Positions 1-11,976 of a stretch of DNA of 64,000 nucleotides are shown piece after piece. Each line of letters opens with the position of its first letter. Position 1 is the first letter of the stretch. A program made the position numbers and the translations under genes. Under the pieces are notes generated by a model. It was not told the origin of the DNA and made no database searches. It saw nothing but the letters and a program-made list of their open reading frames with translations. The DNA comes from Vitis vinifera (lineage: Eukaryota; Streptophyta; Magnoliopsida; Vitales; Vitaceae), in NCBI RefSeq assembly GCF_030704535.1, contig NC_081822.1:7482501-7546500 (forward strand), given 5' to 3'.

Positions 1-3000
1 TAAAAGTTAAAATGGAACTTCAATGTGAGGTTCTTATTGCATACTTTAAGGTAATATGATAAGAAATGATAGCAATGTAAAAATGTAAGAAATTCCAAAA
101 CTTGACAAGATTCAAAATCAACCTACCAAGAGTTCATTAGCTAGCTCCGAGGATGATGAAAATAGAAGGCCATTTTTCTCAACTTTCACAAGTTCCTCAA
201 TGCTTTAGGGAGGTCAAAACCATAGTACCATTAGTAAATAGAACATCACTTACACATTATATCATATATAAAGAACTGAAAGAACTATATGAGTTTACCA
301 GGAGTAGGAAACAGCACAAACAGGAAGTCCACAACCAAACATATCCACCACCTGATACCAATAATTATTGTTTTCATACAAAATAGTTAATTTTTCATTA
401 AGTGCAAAGTTTCTAATATCCCTAATAATTTACTGAATGATGTTCAGCTTCAGCTATAGTAGAAACTCAACAATGAATACCTTCATAGGCAGGTCCAATC
501 CTGATGAAGAAGTATGTAGGCATATACCCAGATCAGCTGATCCTGCAAATATAGAAAATAAAGGGACCATAAATCACTTCCAGGAGAAAAGGTGGATAAA
601 GCAAATAGAGAATAAATAACCTACCAAGAAGCAATGGATAATCCTCAGCTGACAACCACATTGTACGAAAAGCCACGCGATTGAGTTTTAACTGCCTTAT
701 TTTTTCTTCATATTTTTCTTTGTTCGGCCCTTTACCTTCATTATCAAATAGTTCGGACACTAAGTCAAAGGGGGAGCAAATTTGGAGGAATTTTTTCCAA
801 TAAGTTACATGTATGTCAATATTCCTCAAAAAGAAGAAGTATCCTTACCTGTAATGATAAAAAGTAACCTTGGATATAAGAATTGTTTCCCACTATTAGT
901 TTCCTTCCAAAGAACCTCTTCTTTAGTTGAATCATCTTCATTCAAAATTGCAGCCACACGTCTATCATACATAACTGCTGCTTCCAAGAGCATGCCAAAA
1001 TCTTCATCTGGAGTCCTGAAAAGAATTAAAAAGGCATTTGTTTCTGAGATGAGTCACTTGTCTCAGAAAGCATGGAGATTTCCTTGCCAGAGTCTACTAG
1101 AGACACCATTGCATTACAGACAAGTTCCCCATGGAAAAACAAGAATAAATTAAAAATAAAGGGAACAAGGGCAAACCAAATGGAAGTATTCTTTGTCCAT
1201 GGGCAGCCTTCGTCATTTTAGCAGCTTTCCCTTAATTTCCAAAATTTTATAAGAACAGGCATTGGATATCTAGTTGAGACTATCTTTCCCAAAGCAATCA
1301 AAATCAAACACCAACCCACTCCCCACCCCTGCTCATAGTTGTTAAAGGCCTAGGCCCAAGGCACAACCCTAGCTATAATGCCTCACCTTCCAAGGCGCAT
1401 GCCATGTTAAGAGTGAGACACCTCATTTATTTTCTTTTTTCATTTTAAACACATTTATTCTTGAAATTTTTTACGGCATCTTGAAATTTTATATTTCATC
1501 AGTTTTTTGTTGGATGCTTTTTTACATATTTAGAATTTAGAATTTTTTTTAACTTGTATTTTAGGTCATATTTTATAAAATTGACATACATCCTAGGTTA
1601 CATTTTACTTTGCTCCAGCACACACTTCATGTTGCACCTTGCACCTAAGCCTTAGGAGACTTTTGTGCCTTAGGTGTGCTTTTGCGCCTTTTAAAACTAT
1701 GCCTTCACCTAACCCAAAACCAAAATGACCAATCCTTTCCCTCCTCTGAAATATACACCCAACCCAAGAAGAGAGAAATAGAGAGAGAAAAAAAAGGCAC
1801 TACTGAATAAAAAGGATCAACGAATTTGAGTATCAGTAACAAATCAGATCCTGCTTGAGAATCTAATACTTATTACAACTCCTCCACTAGCATTTCTTTA
1901 TAGGTCAATAAAAATGCACAATGCTAAGATACACTAGTCATATACAATAACAAAATTTATTGCCAAAGGACAGGCTCCTTAGTAACTGATGGGCACAAAG
2001 CTATGTAGGCCAAAAAATGCCTCCCACAGCTACACAGGAGATTCTATAACTAAAAATTCTGTGATTTTCTCAGAAGTGACACTTAAAATAGTGACAGGTT
2101 TCTATCCGTACTTTAGAATGCAATGAATTCCATTATCTTTAAGGTAGTAAACTTGACACATTCAATACAAACAATTAAGAGTGTGTAACACCAGCAATAG
2201 AGCAACAGAAAAGCAAGTGATTCACTGACTGAATCAGGTTTCCACATGGCACAGCTACTAGGGATGATCTCTTCCTCATGATACAATGCTCATTGTCATG
2301 ATCTTGTCCAATTTTTAGATTCTGAAAGAAGAGCAGAACAAAATGTTCATACGATATTCTCCAAAAAGTTGGCTGTACCACATACCATATGGTATGCAAA
2401 ACTGATGATATTTTCTTGAATGCTTTAAATTCCTCTGATTTGAATCATTTGGCCAAGACCTAACTTCTATGTCATCCACCATCATATTGGCCCATTCTCA
2501 GGCCTATAATTTTCTCAACCAACGAAATTTAGGTAAAAAAAGAAAAAAAGAAAAAAGAAAAAAGAAAAGGGAACCAACTAGGGAGAAGTGCACCTCCACA
2601 GCAGCTCCCAAGGATTCAATCTCAATCACGTAAGATTCTTACAGTCCATGACAATATCTAACCCTTTAAGGCCTGTGCAATTCTGAATACACTCTTCCAC
2701 AGCCTGCATCCACGAGACAACCATCATCCCATTCACTTGTCCACTCCTGGAAGCACCATAAATCACCACTATAATGGACCCCAATAAGCTAAAACATCCA
2801 ATCCACCCATACATATGCTCAATCATTTCCCTAAAAAGGCTCTGTTCAGAATCAGCAAGGAAAGGCTATCTGGTTATCTATGTTCTCTACCCAAACAAAA
2901 CTTGATCCAACCACAAATGATGATAACTTCTTCTCACTCATATTGGAATAGGTGCAGTTTTGTCATTACTAATTTACTACTAATGCATATCCATGTGTAA

Positions 3001-6000
3001 CACTTGAACTAAAATACAAAAAAGTAATTTATTTCCTACAATATCTCTATAAGACTTGGTTGTTGATCAAAACATTGATACATTTGGAATTGTCAATCAA
3101 TTAAAAAATTACCCAACTTATTGCTATTATATAAAAGGCTCTTTTCATGTTTTTTGGCAATAAAGTCAAAAAGGCACAACATACTGCTGTCAATTAGAGA
3201 GAAAAGGCAATTTTTTACATGAGCATAAAATCATCAAAGAAGTTCTCACCAGCTTGTACTACTAACAACAAGTGCTGGCCTGTTTGACTTCAAGAAAATG
3301 TCCGTGTCCATCTTAGCGGTAAACAGAGTCTCATCTGTATCCTGGTTCCACAGTTCCATGGTTCCTGAAATAAAAATGCAACTTACCCTGAAGAGCATTG
3401 ATTTTTACTAAACATACACTAAAACAGGAAACTACAGCTCTGTGGTACCATCTAAATTACCAGCAGTGACACAATCTTGACCACCACGAGGATGACAGAG
3501 ATCTTTATGTAATCTACAGAACAACTAAAATGATTTGCATTTTAATTTTTCAGACTTGAATAATCTTGATAAGAACTTAAAGGAAGAAACATTTGGTTCA
3601 CCTTATGCTTCTCTTCCATTGGAGTGGGACGAAAGAATTCAGGAGGTTGATCATATAGAACTGTGGCTCTAAAAATTTGAAATATGGATAAGGCCCAAAC
3701 TCGCCATAAAAATACTCAAGCATAAATTTTAAGATAATAAAGAAAATAAATCATGAACTTTGGGCTGACCCTCTTACTTAATTCCCCAGTTCTGCGCCAA
3801 CTCATGCTGCATTGCTCTTGTAACACATAATGAACCATTTGCAGCCTTCCCATAGTACTTCTCAAACCTAGAAAAGTTTCAAACTCACATCTGGTGCACA
3901 GCAAAAGAAATGGTGCCCATAATAAAATTGAAGAATGCGGTATGGATAGTACCAATGATAGAGTGCCACAAAGCGACTACTTCTTCCAAGAGATAATCCC
4001 AATAAAGTATATCCAAAGTTATGCCAATCAACAATAAATGCTGAATTTCTCAGCCAGCTTGCCCATTTAACAGCCACCAAGGTTGGAACAGAAGGTGGAT
4101 TCTGAAGAAGCAAACAGTTAATCATGAAATAATAAATGAAATATTAAACAGAGACATCTAATCAAGCATGCAACAAACTGAAGTCAGCACATCCATAGTC
4201 AATGGTAAAAGATGAATCTCACCTGCACTATAAAAACATCTGGAGAAGGTATTTTAACACAGAGAAACCAAAAAAGTGTAAAAAACTGAAACAATGCCTT
4301 GAAGAGAAGAACCAAGGGATAAAATATCTTTGATACAATCCGAGGGATTGTTGGCCACTGTTTCTGCAAAAACAAACATTTGAGAGAGAGAGAGAGAGAG
4401 ATTAGAAATATGGAGATACTCTTTCTTAAGACTCTTAACAAGATTCGAATCCCGACAGTACCATTGTGTGAATATGAATAGACGGGTTCTCTAAAACAGC
4501 AGAGTGGGGAGTAGAACCTGTCAGAGATCCAATTTAAAAAGGAAAATTGGTTATGTCATTGAAGGTCTAAAAACTATGTCTTTAGAATTGCATACCAGCT
4601 TTTCCATAGTGAAACTAAGAAGAGATATCACAGATATCAGATTGCACAAAGAGTAGTAGAAAGGTGAATTTAGTTTCCAAATGGATTGATAGAACAGATA
4701 ATACCATCCAATGCCCAATAAAAATTATTAAATAAAACAAAACATTTTTATATCTTATCAAAAATTTTTGACATGAAAGTTTATATAAGGAAACTTGTAG
4801 TTGTAGAAGGGCAAAATTTAACCTTTTTCAGCATATAGTCAAATTAAGTTGATTTTTAAAATTAAAAAATAGTAGTAACTTTAATATAACATTGAAAAAG
4901 TAATAGTTTCAAAAACTGTTTTGAAAAAAAAATTAAGGTATCAAAAGTTTAGAAATTTTTTAAAATAATTTTTAAAAATATCAGGTAAACCTATATTTTT
5001 TATACAAACAATCCTACTATTTATATAGAATTTATTACTACTTTTTATTTTTAGAAATAGGAAACATAAAGTGTATCCAAATGGACACATAGTTGACAAG
5101 TCTTGTTAAGCAAGAAATTGAAGACTACCACAAATATGATCTTTCAAATATCCTTAAATATTATTTTAATTAAAGAATAACAATTCAACAAGTTAAGACT
5201 AACAAATATGATCTTTCAAACCTCCCAAAATATTAAATTTAATTAAGGAATAATATTTTTAACGGATAAGAAAACCATCTAAATATGATGCTTTCAATCC
5301 TTATAAATAGAGTTCTTTCTAAAACTTTCAACACAAGTCAAAAAACAATTCAGAAGACAAGAGTTTGAGAAGAGTTCTTCAAAGGAGATCCAAAGCTTTT
5401 TCAAATCTTCAAAAGAGACTTCAAGGAATCTGCTATTTCTTCAAAATGTTTGCAAATTTTTAAGATTTTCAAAGCCTCACACACCAAGCTTTAAGATCGA
5501 AATCTACAAAAGACATTTTCTATTTGAGATCAAGTTGCTCAAGCCCTTAGTCGACAATGTTCAAGTCAAGCCAAAGCTCAACATCTAAAGCCCAAGTTAT
5601 ACCAAGGCGCAAATCACACCAACATTCAAGTTAACCCTGCAACATTTCCAAATGCAATTTTTTTTCCCTAAGGAATTATTAAATTATTACAAATTTACAA
5701 GTTGACTAATTTGATTGAAGATACCAAGGAATTAACTCCCTAATTTCCGAAATTTGATTAAAAATACCAAAAAATTAATTTCCTAATTTATGGGATTGTA
5801 TAGTTATATAATTCCTTAATTTTCAAGATTGTATAGTTGTATATTTCATGTTTTTTTATTTATTATTATTATTATTTTTCAGGTATAGGATTTGGAGGAA
5901 TTAGTCAACTTTCTTTATGTAATTTAATTTCCTAATTTTATAAGATTGTACATTGTAAAAATACTATATCATTATGTCAGAAATGCAATGAATAAAGTCA

Positions 6001-9000
6001 TTTTGCTCCAATGTCTCCAAGTTCTCTTCTATGTTTTTCCTAATGGTCTTCATTGCTTCTATTTCTGCCTCAAGCAGCCTTCATTGTTATCAACATTTTT
6101 TTTTTTCTTCTTAGTGGCCTTTTTTCCCTTTGATTTATCTCTATTTTGTTGCCCACTATGTCAAAAATCTTAGACAATCTAACTTCAAACACTACATAAC
6201 ATAACCAACCACAAGTAGTGACTATCAAAACCTACAACCCTCATTCAGATTTAATGGCCAAAACTATCTAGTATAGTCTCAACATGAGCACGTGTTCTTG
6301 AAGGTAAAAAGCAAACTCAATCACTTGATTGGACTAGTGTCAAGTGAAAATGATCCTAAGTTTATAGCTTAGGATTAGAAGGACTCAATGATCACATCTT
6401 GGCTATGGAGCGCAATGCAACCTGAAATCAGTGGAACATGTATGTTTCTGACCACAACAAAGGAAGTCTGGGAAACAATGTAACAAACTTATTCCAAAGT
6501 CTAGCAATCTGAGAGGCAATGTAACAATCCTATTCCAAAGTCCAAGACACTAATTAGATTTACGAAATAAAGGTAAGGATTCACTTTATCAAGTAAGGTA
6601 CTTTATCCGTAATTAAGTAATATAATGTTATAAAAGGACTGTGGGTTGAATTGAACTATTATCAAAATCTTAAAATGAAGAATAGTAAGGCTGCTACTAT
6701 CTCTCCTAAGTTTATTGAAAGAAATCAAATGTTTGAATTCCTAATTGGACTTAACATGCAATATAATCAAATACGTATTCAACTACTTGGGAAGGAATCA
6801 CTTACATCCTTAAATGAAGCATTCTTGATCATAAGGGCAAAAAGAAGGCAGATGAAGGGTCATGTCAGGCCCTCCAACAAGTGAAGGGTCAGCCTTTGTT
6901 GTTTTGGGCTCATAAAGCAATCCAATTGCTTACACAAATTCTAGTAGAGGAGAGGTATCTAGGAAGCCAAGGAACAAGGATAACCTTTGGTGTACTCACT
7001 ACAAGAAACAAAGCCAAACAAAGGAGATGTGCTAAAAGTTATATGAGAAATTACAATCACTAGGTAGGAATGGTGGAAACCAGAGCCAACAGCAGTCCAA
7101 ACCAGTGTTGTCAAAAGCAAAAGCGATGTCAAGGCAAAAAGGCTCCTTTTAGCCTAAGGCGAAAGGTGAAAAATAAGGTGATAGCCTGACTATAATAAGG
7201 CAATAAAAAATATACATATATTTGTCTATTCAATACTTAATCAATATAAGCATCGTCTTCAACAATCAACACTATTAATTTTTCATCCATCGTGATGTCT
7301 TATAAAATTAAAAAAAATAGTAATAATTACTCAAAGTGTTAAGTATTATACCTCACATCATAAGAAACATCAAATTGTTTAGAGATATTCTTGTCTAAAT
7401 GCATATTGTAATGTTTTAGACATCTAAAACAAAATAAGAGAATGAACATCCTAAAAAAGTTTTGGGCATCATCATTATAGTCATCATTGAAATTAAAATT
7501 ATCATCACTTCAATCAAGACTAGATTGACAGCCCTCCATCTCATAATCTCTATGATTGATAATATAATCTTTCATCTCATATTTTGTTTAATCCAATATT
7601 AGATTGAATGAAATAATAATCTAAGTATGTTTAATCTTAAATCATGGTCAAAGGCGATTGCCTAGTCGTTGCCTCTTTGAAGCCACCTTGCCTGGGTCTT
7701 CAAGAGGTGACTTTTATCTATCCCATTTGGCCTGATGGCCTAAGCGACACAAGCGATCGCCTTTGATAACACTAGTCCAGACAACAAGGAGGCTAAGCAA
7801 ATTTTTTTGATAGGTAACAAGGAGGCTAAGCAAATATGACACTTTTGAGGAGAAACCTAGCCATGAGAATTCAAACAACTCAAAGTTTGAGGGACTCAAA
7901 AGGAAGAGATTGAAAAAATTTAGAGTTTCCTTCTAGATAAGCCCAATACATGATGCTCCTTGGCCAGACTAGGTAAGTACTCTATAACTAATTCTTTTAA
8001 CACCTCAAAAGAATATTGACATGGAAATTAGGTCATGGACTCAAGTGCTATTAACCACGTGACAACAACTCTCATCATTTATTGTCATACAGCCCATGTC
8101 CCCAAAACCAAAAATTCAAAGTAGCTGATGGTAGTTTAGCTATTATGGTTAGACAAGGGACTTACCCTATCTCTTTCCCTAAAATTCATACTACATATTT
8201 CTAAACTTTCTGTAAATCTCCTATCAATTCATCAAGTTATCAAATCTCAAAACTTCAAAATAAGATTTTTTTTTTTTTTCCCATCTATTTGAGTTTTTCA
8301 AGATCTTGATATGAGGAGGATGGTTGGTCATGTTATAGAACAAGAGGAGCTCTAGTATCCCGACGTTGGGAGTGAAAATGGTAGTGGTCACATACCTTTG
8401 TCTCATCTTTCAAGTTTTTCATCAAATAAAATTCAAATTTGGCCACATCATTTTATGTTTAGGACATTCATCCTTTTCTTTATTAAAAACTATATTTCCT
8501 TTATTATTTTGGATTTGGATATAAAAAAAATAATGAATTTGATTGTGCAGTTTGTCACTTGGTCAAACATCATCAAGTTCTTTTTCCTTCGAGCAATAAT
8601 AGATCATCTTATCCTTTTACGTTAATTCATATTGATGTTTGGAGATGCTTTTGGATTCCAAATATCACTGGAATTTGTTGGTTTGTTTCTTTTATTGATG
8701 ATTGTTCTCATGTCACTTGATTATATCTTTGAAAAACAAATCTAATATTAGTTTTGTTTTCTTTGCTTTTAACAAGATGATCAGTACCCGGTTTGCCATT
8801 CAAATTAAGAGTATCATGTCTGACAACGGGAAAGACTACTTAACAAGACCCTATCCTCTTACCTAGAGAGAGAAGGAATAAAACATGAGTCATCATATAT
8901 AGATAATTCACAACAAAATGGAGTTGAAAAAAGAAAAAAATATCACCTTTTAGAGGCAACTCGTGCCTTGTTATTTGAGAAAAGTGTGCCTCAATCATAT

Positions 9001-10632
9001 TGAGGGGAAGTGGTACTACCGCTAACTTAATCAATTGGTTACCTTTAAAAGAGTTGGGAAACAAAGTAATAGTAAAAGTTCTATCTAAATTTTTTCCTAA
9101 TTTTCATGGGTCTAGCAAGATTCCACCTAAAGTGTTTAGATGTGTCCCCTTCGTCTTTATCCATGCTCAAAGTCATTATAAACTTGATCCTCAAGCTCTT
9201 AAATATGTTTTCATTGGTTATTCACAACAAAGAAGGGGTACAAATATTATCACTGATCACCCTACTTCCAAGAAATTTTTTATTTCTATGGGTGTCACTT
9301 TTGCTGAAAACCAAACCTTCTTCATTGATCCTCATCTTCAAAGGGAGTCTTCTATCCTCATATGAAGACAAGATTGACTTGAACTTACCCAATCTACCAA
9401 ATTCATCACTTATAGTTCCTATCATATTTATTGAATCTACGAGTATACTCAAGGAGAAGATTGTCAAATCTTGTTCTAATACAAACTTAAGAATTTGAAC
9501 CCATAATAGGTACTAAATCTAACTCTAGTCATTCTCTTTTGTCATTTTTGTTTGAAGACCTAAGTTTGCCAACACCTCGTGTCTAATTTCATTGCCCACA
9601 ACAGTGGGCCTTCATTACCTAAATAAATCTTGTTGAAATTCTATCAATTGTTTAGGAGGCACTTAGGAGTTACTATTGGAGTAAAGTTATGGGTCAGAAG
9701 TTAGGGTCATAGCACAAGGAGAATCTGTGAACTACTTTAACTAGGAATTGCTATATATTTCTTGTTTTATTTTTCCTGATTTTTATGGTAGAGAATTGCT
9801 AGGAATTAATCAACTTTTTTTTTGTGTAATTTAGTTTTCTAATTTTATAGGATTGTACACTATTTATACTGTATCATTCTTGTCAGAAATATAGTGAATA
9901 AAATCATTCCTGTCCACATTACAGAAGAGGTGCATTTCCATGCATAAGAAAAATATCTAAATGACAAGCCATTTTAAATTTCTATGGGGCAAGTGGGCAA
10001 GTGCATATGTGAAAAAAATGAATAGTTCCAATCCATGAATAAAATCCACTGGTAAGTATAAACTCCAAACAGAATAAAAAGATAATACTGAAATTCCTCC
10101 ATAGTGTAAATAAGCTACCTCCATATGCAACAATGTCCACCTCTAGAGAAGCCTGCAGGACCAATACAAAACCATAAGTTCAACAGTAACCACAACAAAA
10201 TGGCAAAGAATAATTAATGCATCATAAGTTCATCTCGTAGAAAGTTTTGAGCACGTGATCATGCTCAATTTAGAAAAATTCTTCAGAGCGGCTTCAATTA
10301 TTCGACTGTTAACGCTATACATCAAAAACAATCCCCAACCTATTTGGAAATGGTGATCTTGATTTTTGACTACCAAAACCTACTCTTTTTGGCTATGCCC
10401 TAACCAATTACTCGATAAAATAAAAGCATAATAGCAACCGATACCTGGCGAGCAAGTGAGAGGGCATGGTACTGCATTCGAGGGCTGCGGCCAATGTCGC
10501 CGAGAACCACCACCGCCGCCCTACCTCTCCGTCCAATATTCTCTTCTTTCCGCCCTAATAATCACGATTTGTTCACGTTAATTACATGCCAAGATGAATC
10601 GAATATAGAAGAAGAACTCATGTACCTGACAT
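1..10632 (-). CDS. TUN: TURAN/ALG1-like glycosyltransferase, partial (C-terminal end off the window)
   Basis: Member of the TURAN/ALG1 family, which acts at the ER membrane in early N-glycan assembly (ALG1 adds the first mannose to the dolichol-linked chitobiose core) and in Arabidopsis is needed for pollen tube reception. Fifteen coding exons on the minus strand join in frame: 10632-10626, 10554-10445, 10152-10119, 4517-4462, 4363-4223, 4101-3953, 3867-3778, 3668-3602, 3524-3461, 3364-3250, 1015-849, 735-625, 542-481, 351-299 and 202-127, giving 434 codons; roughly 30-50 C-terminal residues are missing to the left. Diagnostic stretches are [77 protein letters not shown] and [13 protein letters not shown]. 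Exon 4363-4223 encodes a hydrophobic segment likely to sit on or in the membrane. Exon 1 contributes only ATG TCA G; it was chosen because the frame of exon 2 has an upstream stop and no ATG. Intron 3 (10118-4518) is 5.6 kb because of transposons. Confidence 0.9.
1332..1702. mobile_element. hAT-like short inverted-repeat element (MITE) in TUN intron
   Basis: The left end (TAGTTGTTAAAGGCCTAGGC, from about 1335) is the imperfect reverse complement of the right end (GCGCCTTTTAAAACTA, to about 1700). The interior is AT-rich, with repeated 'aaggc' motifs near both ends. It lies in the intron between exons 3364-3250 and 1015-849 of TUN. The style matches short non-autonomous hAT elements. An 8-bp target duplication is not clean (cctgctca against tgccttca), so the exact boundaries are uncertain. 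Confidence 0.5.
2536..2570. repeat. A/G-rich low-complexity tract
   Basis: Purine-only run of short A stretches separated by G, inside the long TUN intron 3249-1016. Apart from this tract and the hAT-like element near 1335-1700, I see nothing recognisable in that intron. Confidence 0.7.
4382..4400. repeat. (GA)n microsatellite
   Basis: About nine GA units just upstream (minus sense) of the acceptor for TUN exon 4363-4223. On the coding strand it reads as a CT-rich stretch and may serve as part of the polypyrimidine region. Confidence 0.85.
5090..5690 (+). repeat. Promoter-like AT-rich repeat region, possible LTR remnant
   Basis: Within TUN intron 3. A motif beginning AAATATGAT and containing CTTTCAA recurs three times at roughly 70-75-bp spacing (about 5132, 5213 and 5281). 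The third copy runs directly into a TATA-like TTATAAATAG at 5301-5310. Downstream comes a long stretch rich in 'cttcaa' words. This layout resembles the promoter and transcript leader of an LTR retroelement, but I cannot match it to a family or find a second copy here. It may belong to the same insertion as the Copia remains to its right. Confidence 0.35.
5700..9910 (+). mobile_element. Decayed Ty1/Copia-type LTR retrotransposon fossil in TUN intron 3
   Basis: A broken element on the plus strand, antisense to its host gene. Terminal repeats are recognisable: about 5860-6010 and about 9740-9910 share the same order of words (AATTAGTCAACTT or AATTAATCAACTT; TTCCTAATTTTATA-type stretch; GATTGTACA; TGTCAGAAAT; GAATAAA). 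Their clear divergence implies an old insertion. Between them lie gag-like sequence (about 6250-6890), integrase-core-like sequence (about 8640-9010) and the integrase C-terminal region with a KLDPQALK-type motif (about 9110-9340). It carries many breaks and no intact reading frame. A hAT-like transposon is nested in it at 7103-7774. Confidence 0.8.
7103..7774. mobile_element. hAT-like non-autonomous transposon nested in the Copia fossil
   Basis: A 672-bp element with imperfect terminal inverted repeats: left CAGTGTTGTCAAAAGC, right end reading GGCGATCGCCTTTGATAAC then ACTA. It is flanked by an 8-bp target-site duplication with one mismatch, GTCCAAAC at 7095-7102 and GTCCAGAC at 7775-7782; 8-bp duplications are characteristic of the hAT superfamily. 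No transposase-like frame was seen inside. It must be younger than the Copia insertion that it interrupts. Confidence 0.75.
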
Positions 10633-10745
10633 CTGAAAATTTGACGAGTCTGTGTTTCCTCTGATATCGATCTTGGCTCTCTCCGAGTACCTTGCAGATC
10701 GAAGAATTATGGAGTTTGCCAGGGTTGGATCCCAAGAAAAACCCA

Positions 10746-11329
10746 AGCCAAACCCTTCGGCTACGCTAGGTTAATTTTTTTATCAAGAAATATAACTTAA
10801 GACAGGATTTATTAGAAATATTGAAATCCAGGGATAATACATGGAGGATTGACCCCTTTTTTTAAACTGACGTCTATATGTCTTGTTATTAACCATTAAA
10901 AAAAAAAAAATTCCCTACTAACACTTAATAATTCATTTCCTTTTTTCTTTTCTTTTTTTCTCACAATTTTTCTCTTAGACACTTACGTTCAATACTTTCT
11001 ATTTTAAAATTAAAAATATTAATAAATTATATATAAAATACAAAAACTCTCAAATAGTAATATTAACATGATTTTTCGTTAAGGAAAAAATATTTTTTTA
11101 AAAATGGTTTTTTCGAATTTGATTCTACCATGAAAAGTAATAAAAAATCAAATTTAATTAAATTTAAATTTAAATTTAATTTTTCTTTTTTCTTTTTTTT
11201 TTCGAGAACCATACATAAAATATATAATGATTTTTAAAATAATTTTAAAGTAATTTTCAAGTTGTAGAAAAGTTTACTTTTCATATAGAATAAAAAATAG
11301 AAAATATATTCAAATGAAACCTAATTAAA
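10746..11329. other. AT-rich intergenic stretch
   Basis: Between the TUN start region and the CYSTM cluster. Long poly-A and poly-T runs and AAATTTAAATT words; no open frame, RNA gene or transposon end recognised. Confidence 0.6.
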
Positions 11330-11877
11330 TTTTTTTTTTCTTTTATCTCTTTTATAATATTTACAAAGATGAAATTTCTTTTTTTTTTTTCTTTATTAAT
11401 CGACCTAATTAATTTCAAAATAATTATTAAATACTAATCATGAAATTAACTATTTTGAAATTGCCAATTTCATTTTTAATTCTCTAAAAGTAAAACTGCA
11501 AAATTTGTTGGTCATGGGATTTTTTTCTTTTATCTCTTTTATAATATTTACAAAGATGAAATTTCTTTTTTTTTTTCTTTATTAATCGACCTAATTAATT
11601 TCAAAATAATTATTAAATACTAATCATGAAATTAATTATTTTGAAATTGCCAATTTCATTTTTAATTCTCTAAAAGTAAAACTGCCAAATTTGTTGGTCA
11701 TGGGAAAGAAATTACTAATACATATTCTAATCGTCCTTGTGTCTTCTTGGTTTTTCCCTTTCTGCCAATTTCATTTTTAATTCTCTAAAAGTAAAACTGC
11801 CAAATTTGTTGGTCATGGGAAAGAAATTACTAATACATATTCTAATCGTGCTTGTGTCTTCTTGGTTTTTCCCTTTC
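11330..11877 (+). repeat. Direct-repeat promoter region upstream of the first CYSTM gene
   Basis: Two overlapping tandem duplications. Unit A of about 188 bp occurs at about 11330-11518 and 11520-11705 (both contain ATTAATCGACCTAATTAAT and end TTGGTCATGGG). Unit B of 115 bp occurs at 11648-11762 and 11763-11877 (both begin TGCCAATTTC and include the stretch AATCGTCCTTGTG or AATCGTGCTTGTG). The copies differ at few positions, so the duplications are recent. They end about 100 bp before the ATG at 11977. Confidence 0.85.
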
Positions 11878-11976
11878 TGATCATTCGTAATAACTCCATC
11901 TACAAGCCAATATCCTAACTATATATTAATATTGTTGCTCTCCATATTGCTCTCGTTCTCGGTGGGAAAGTAAAAG

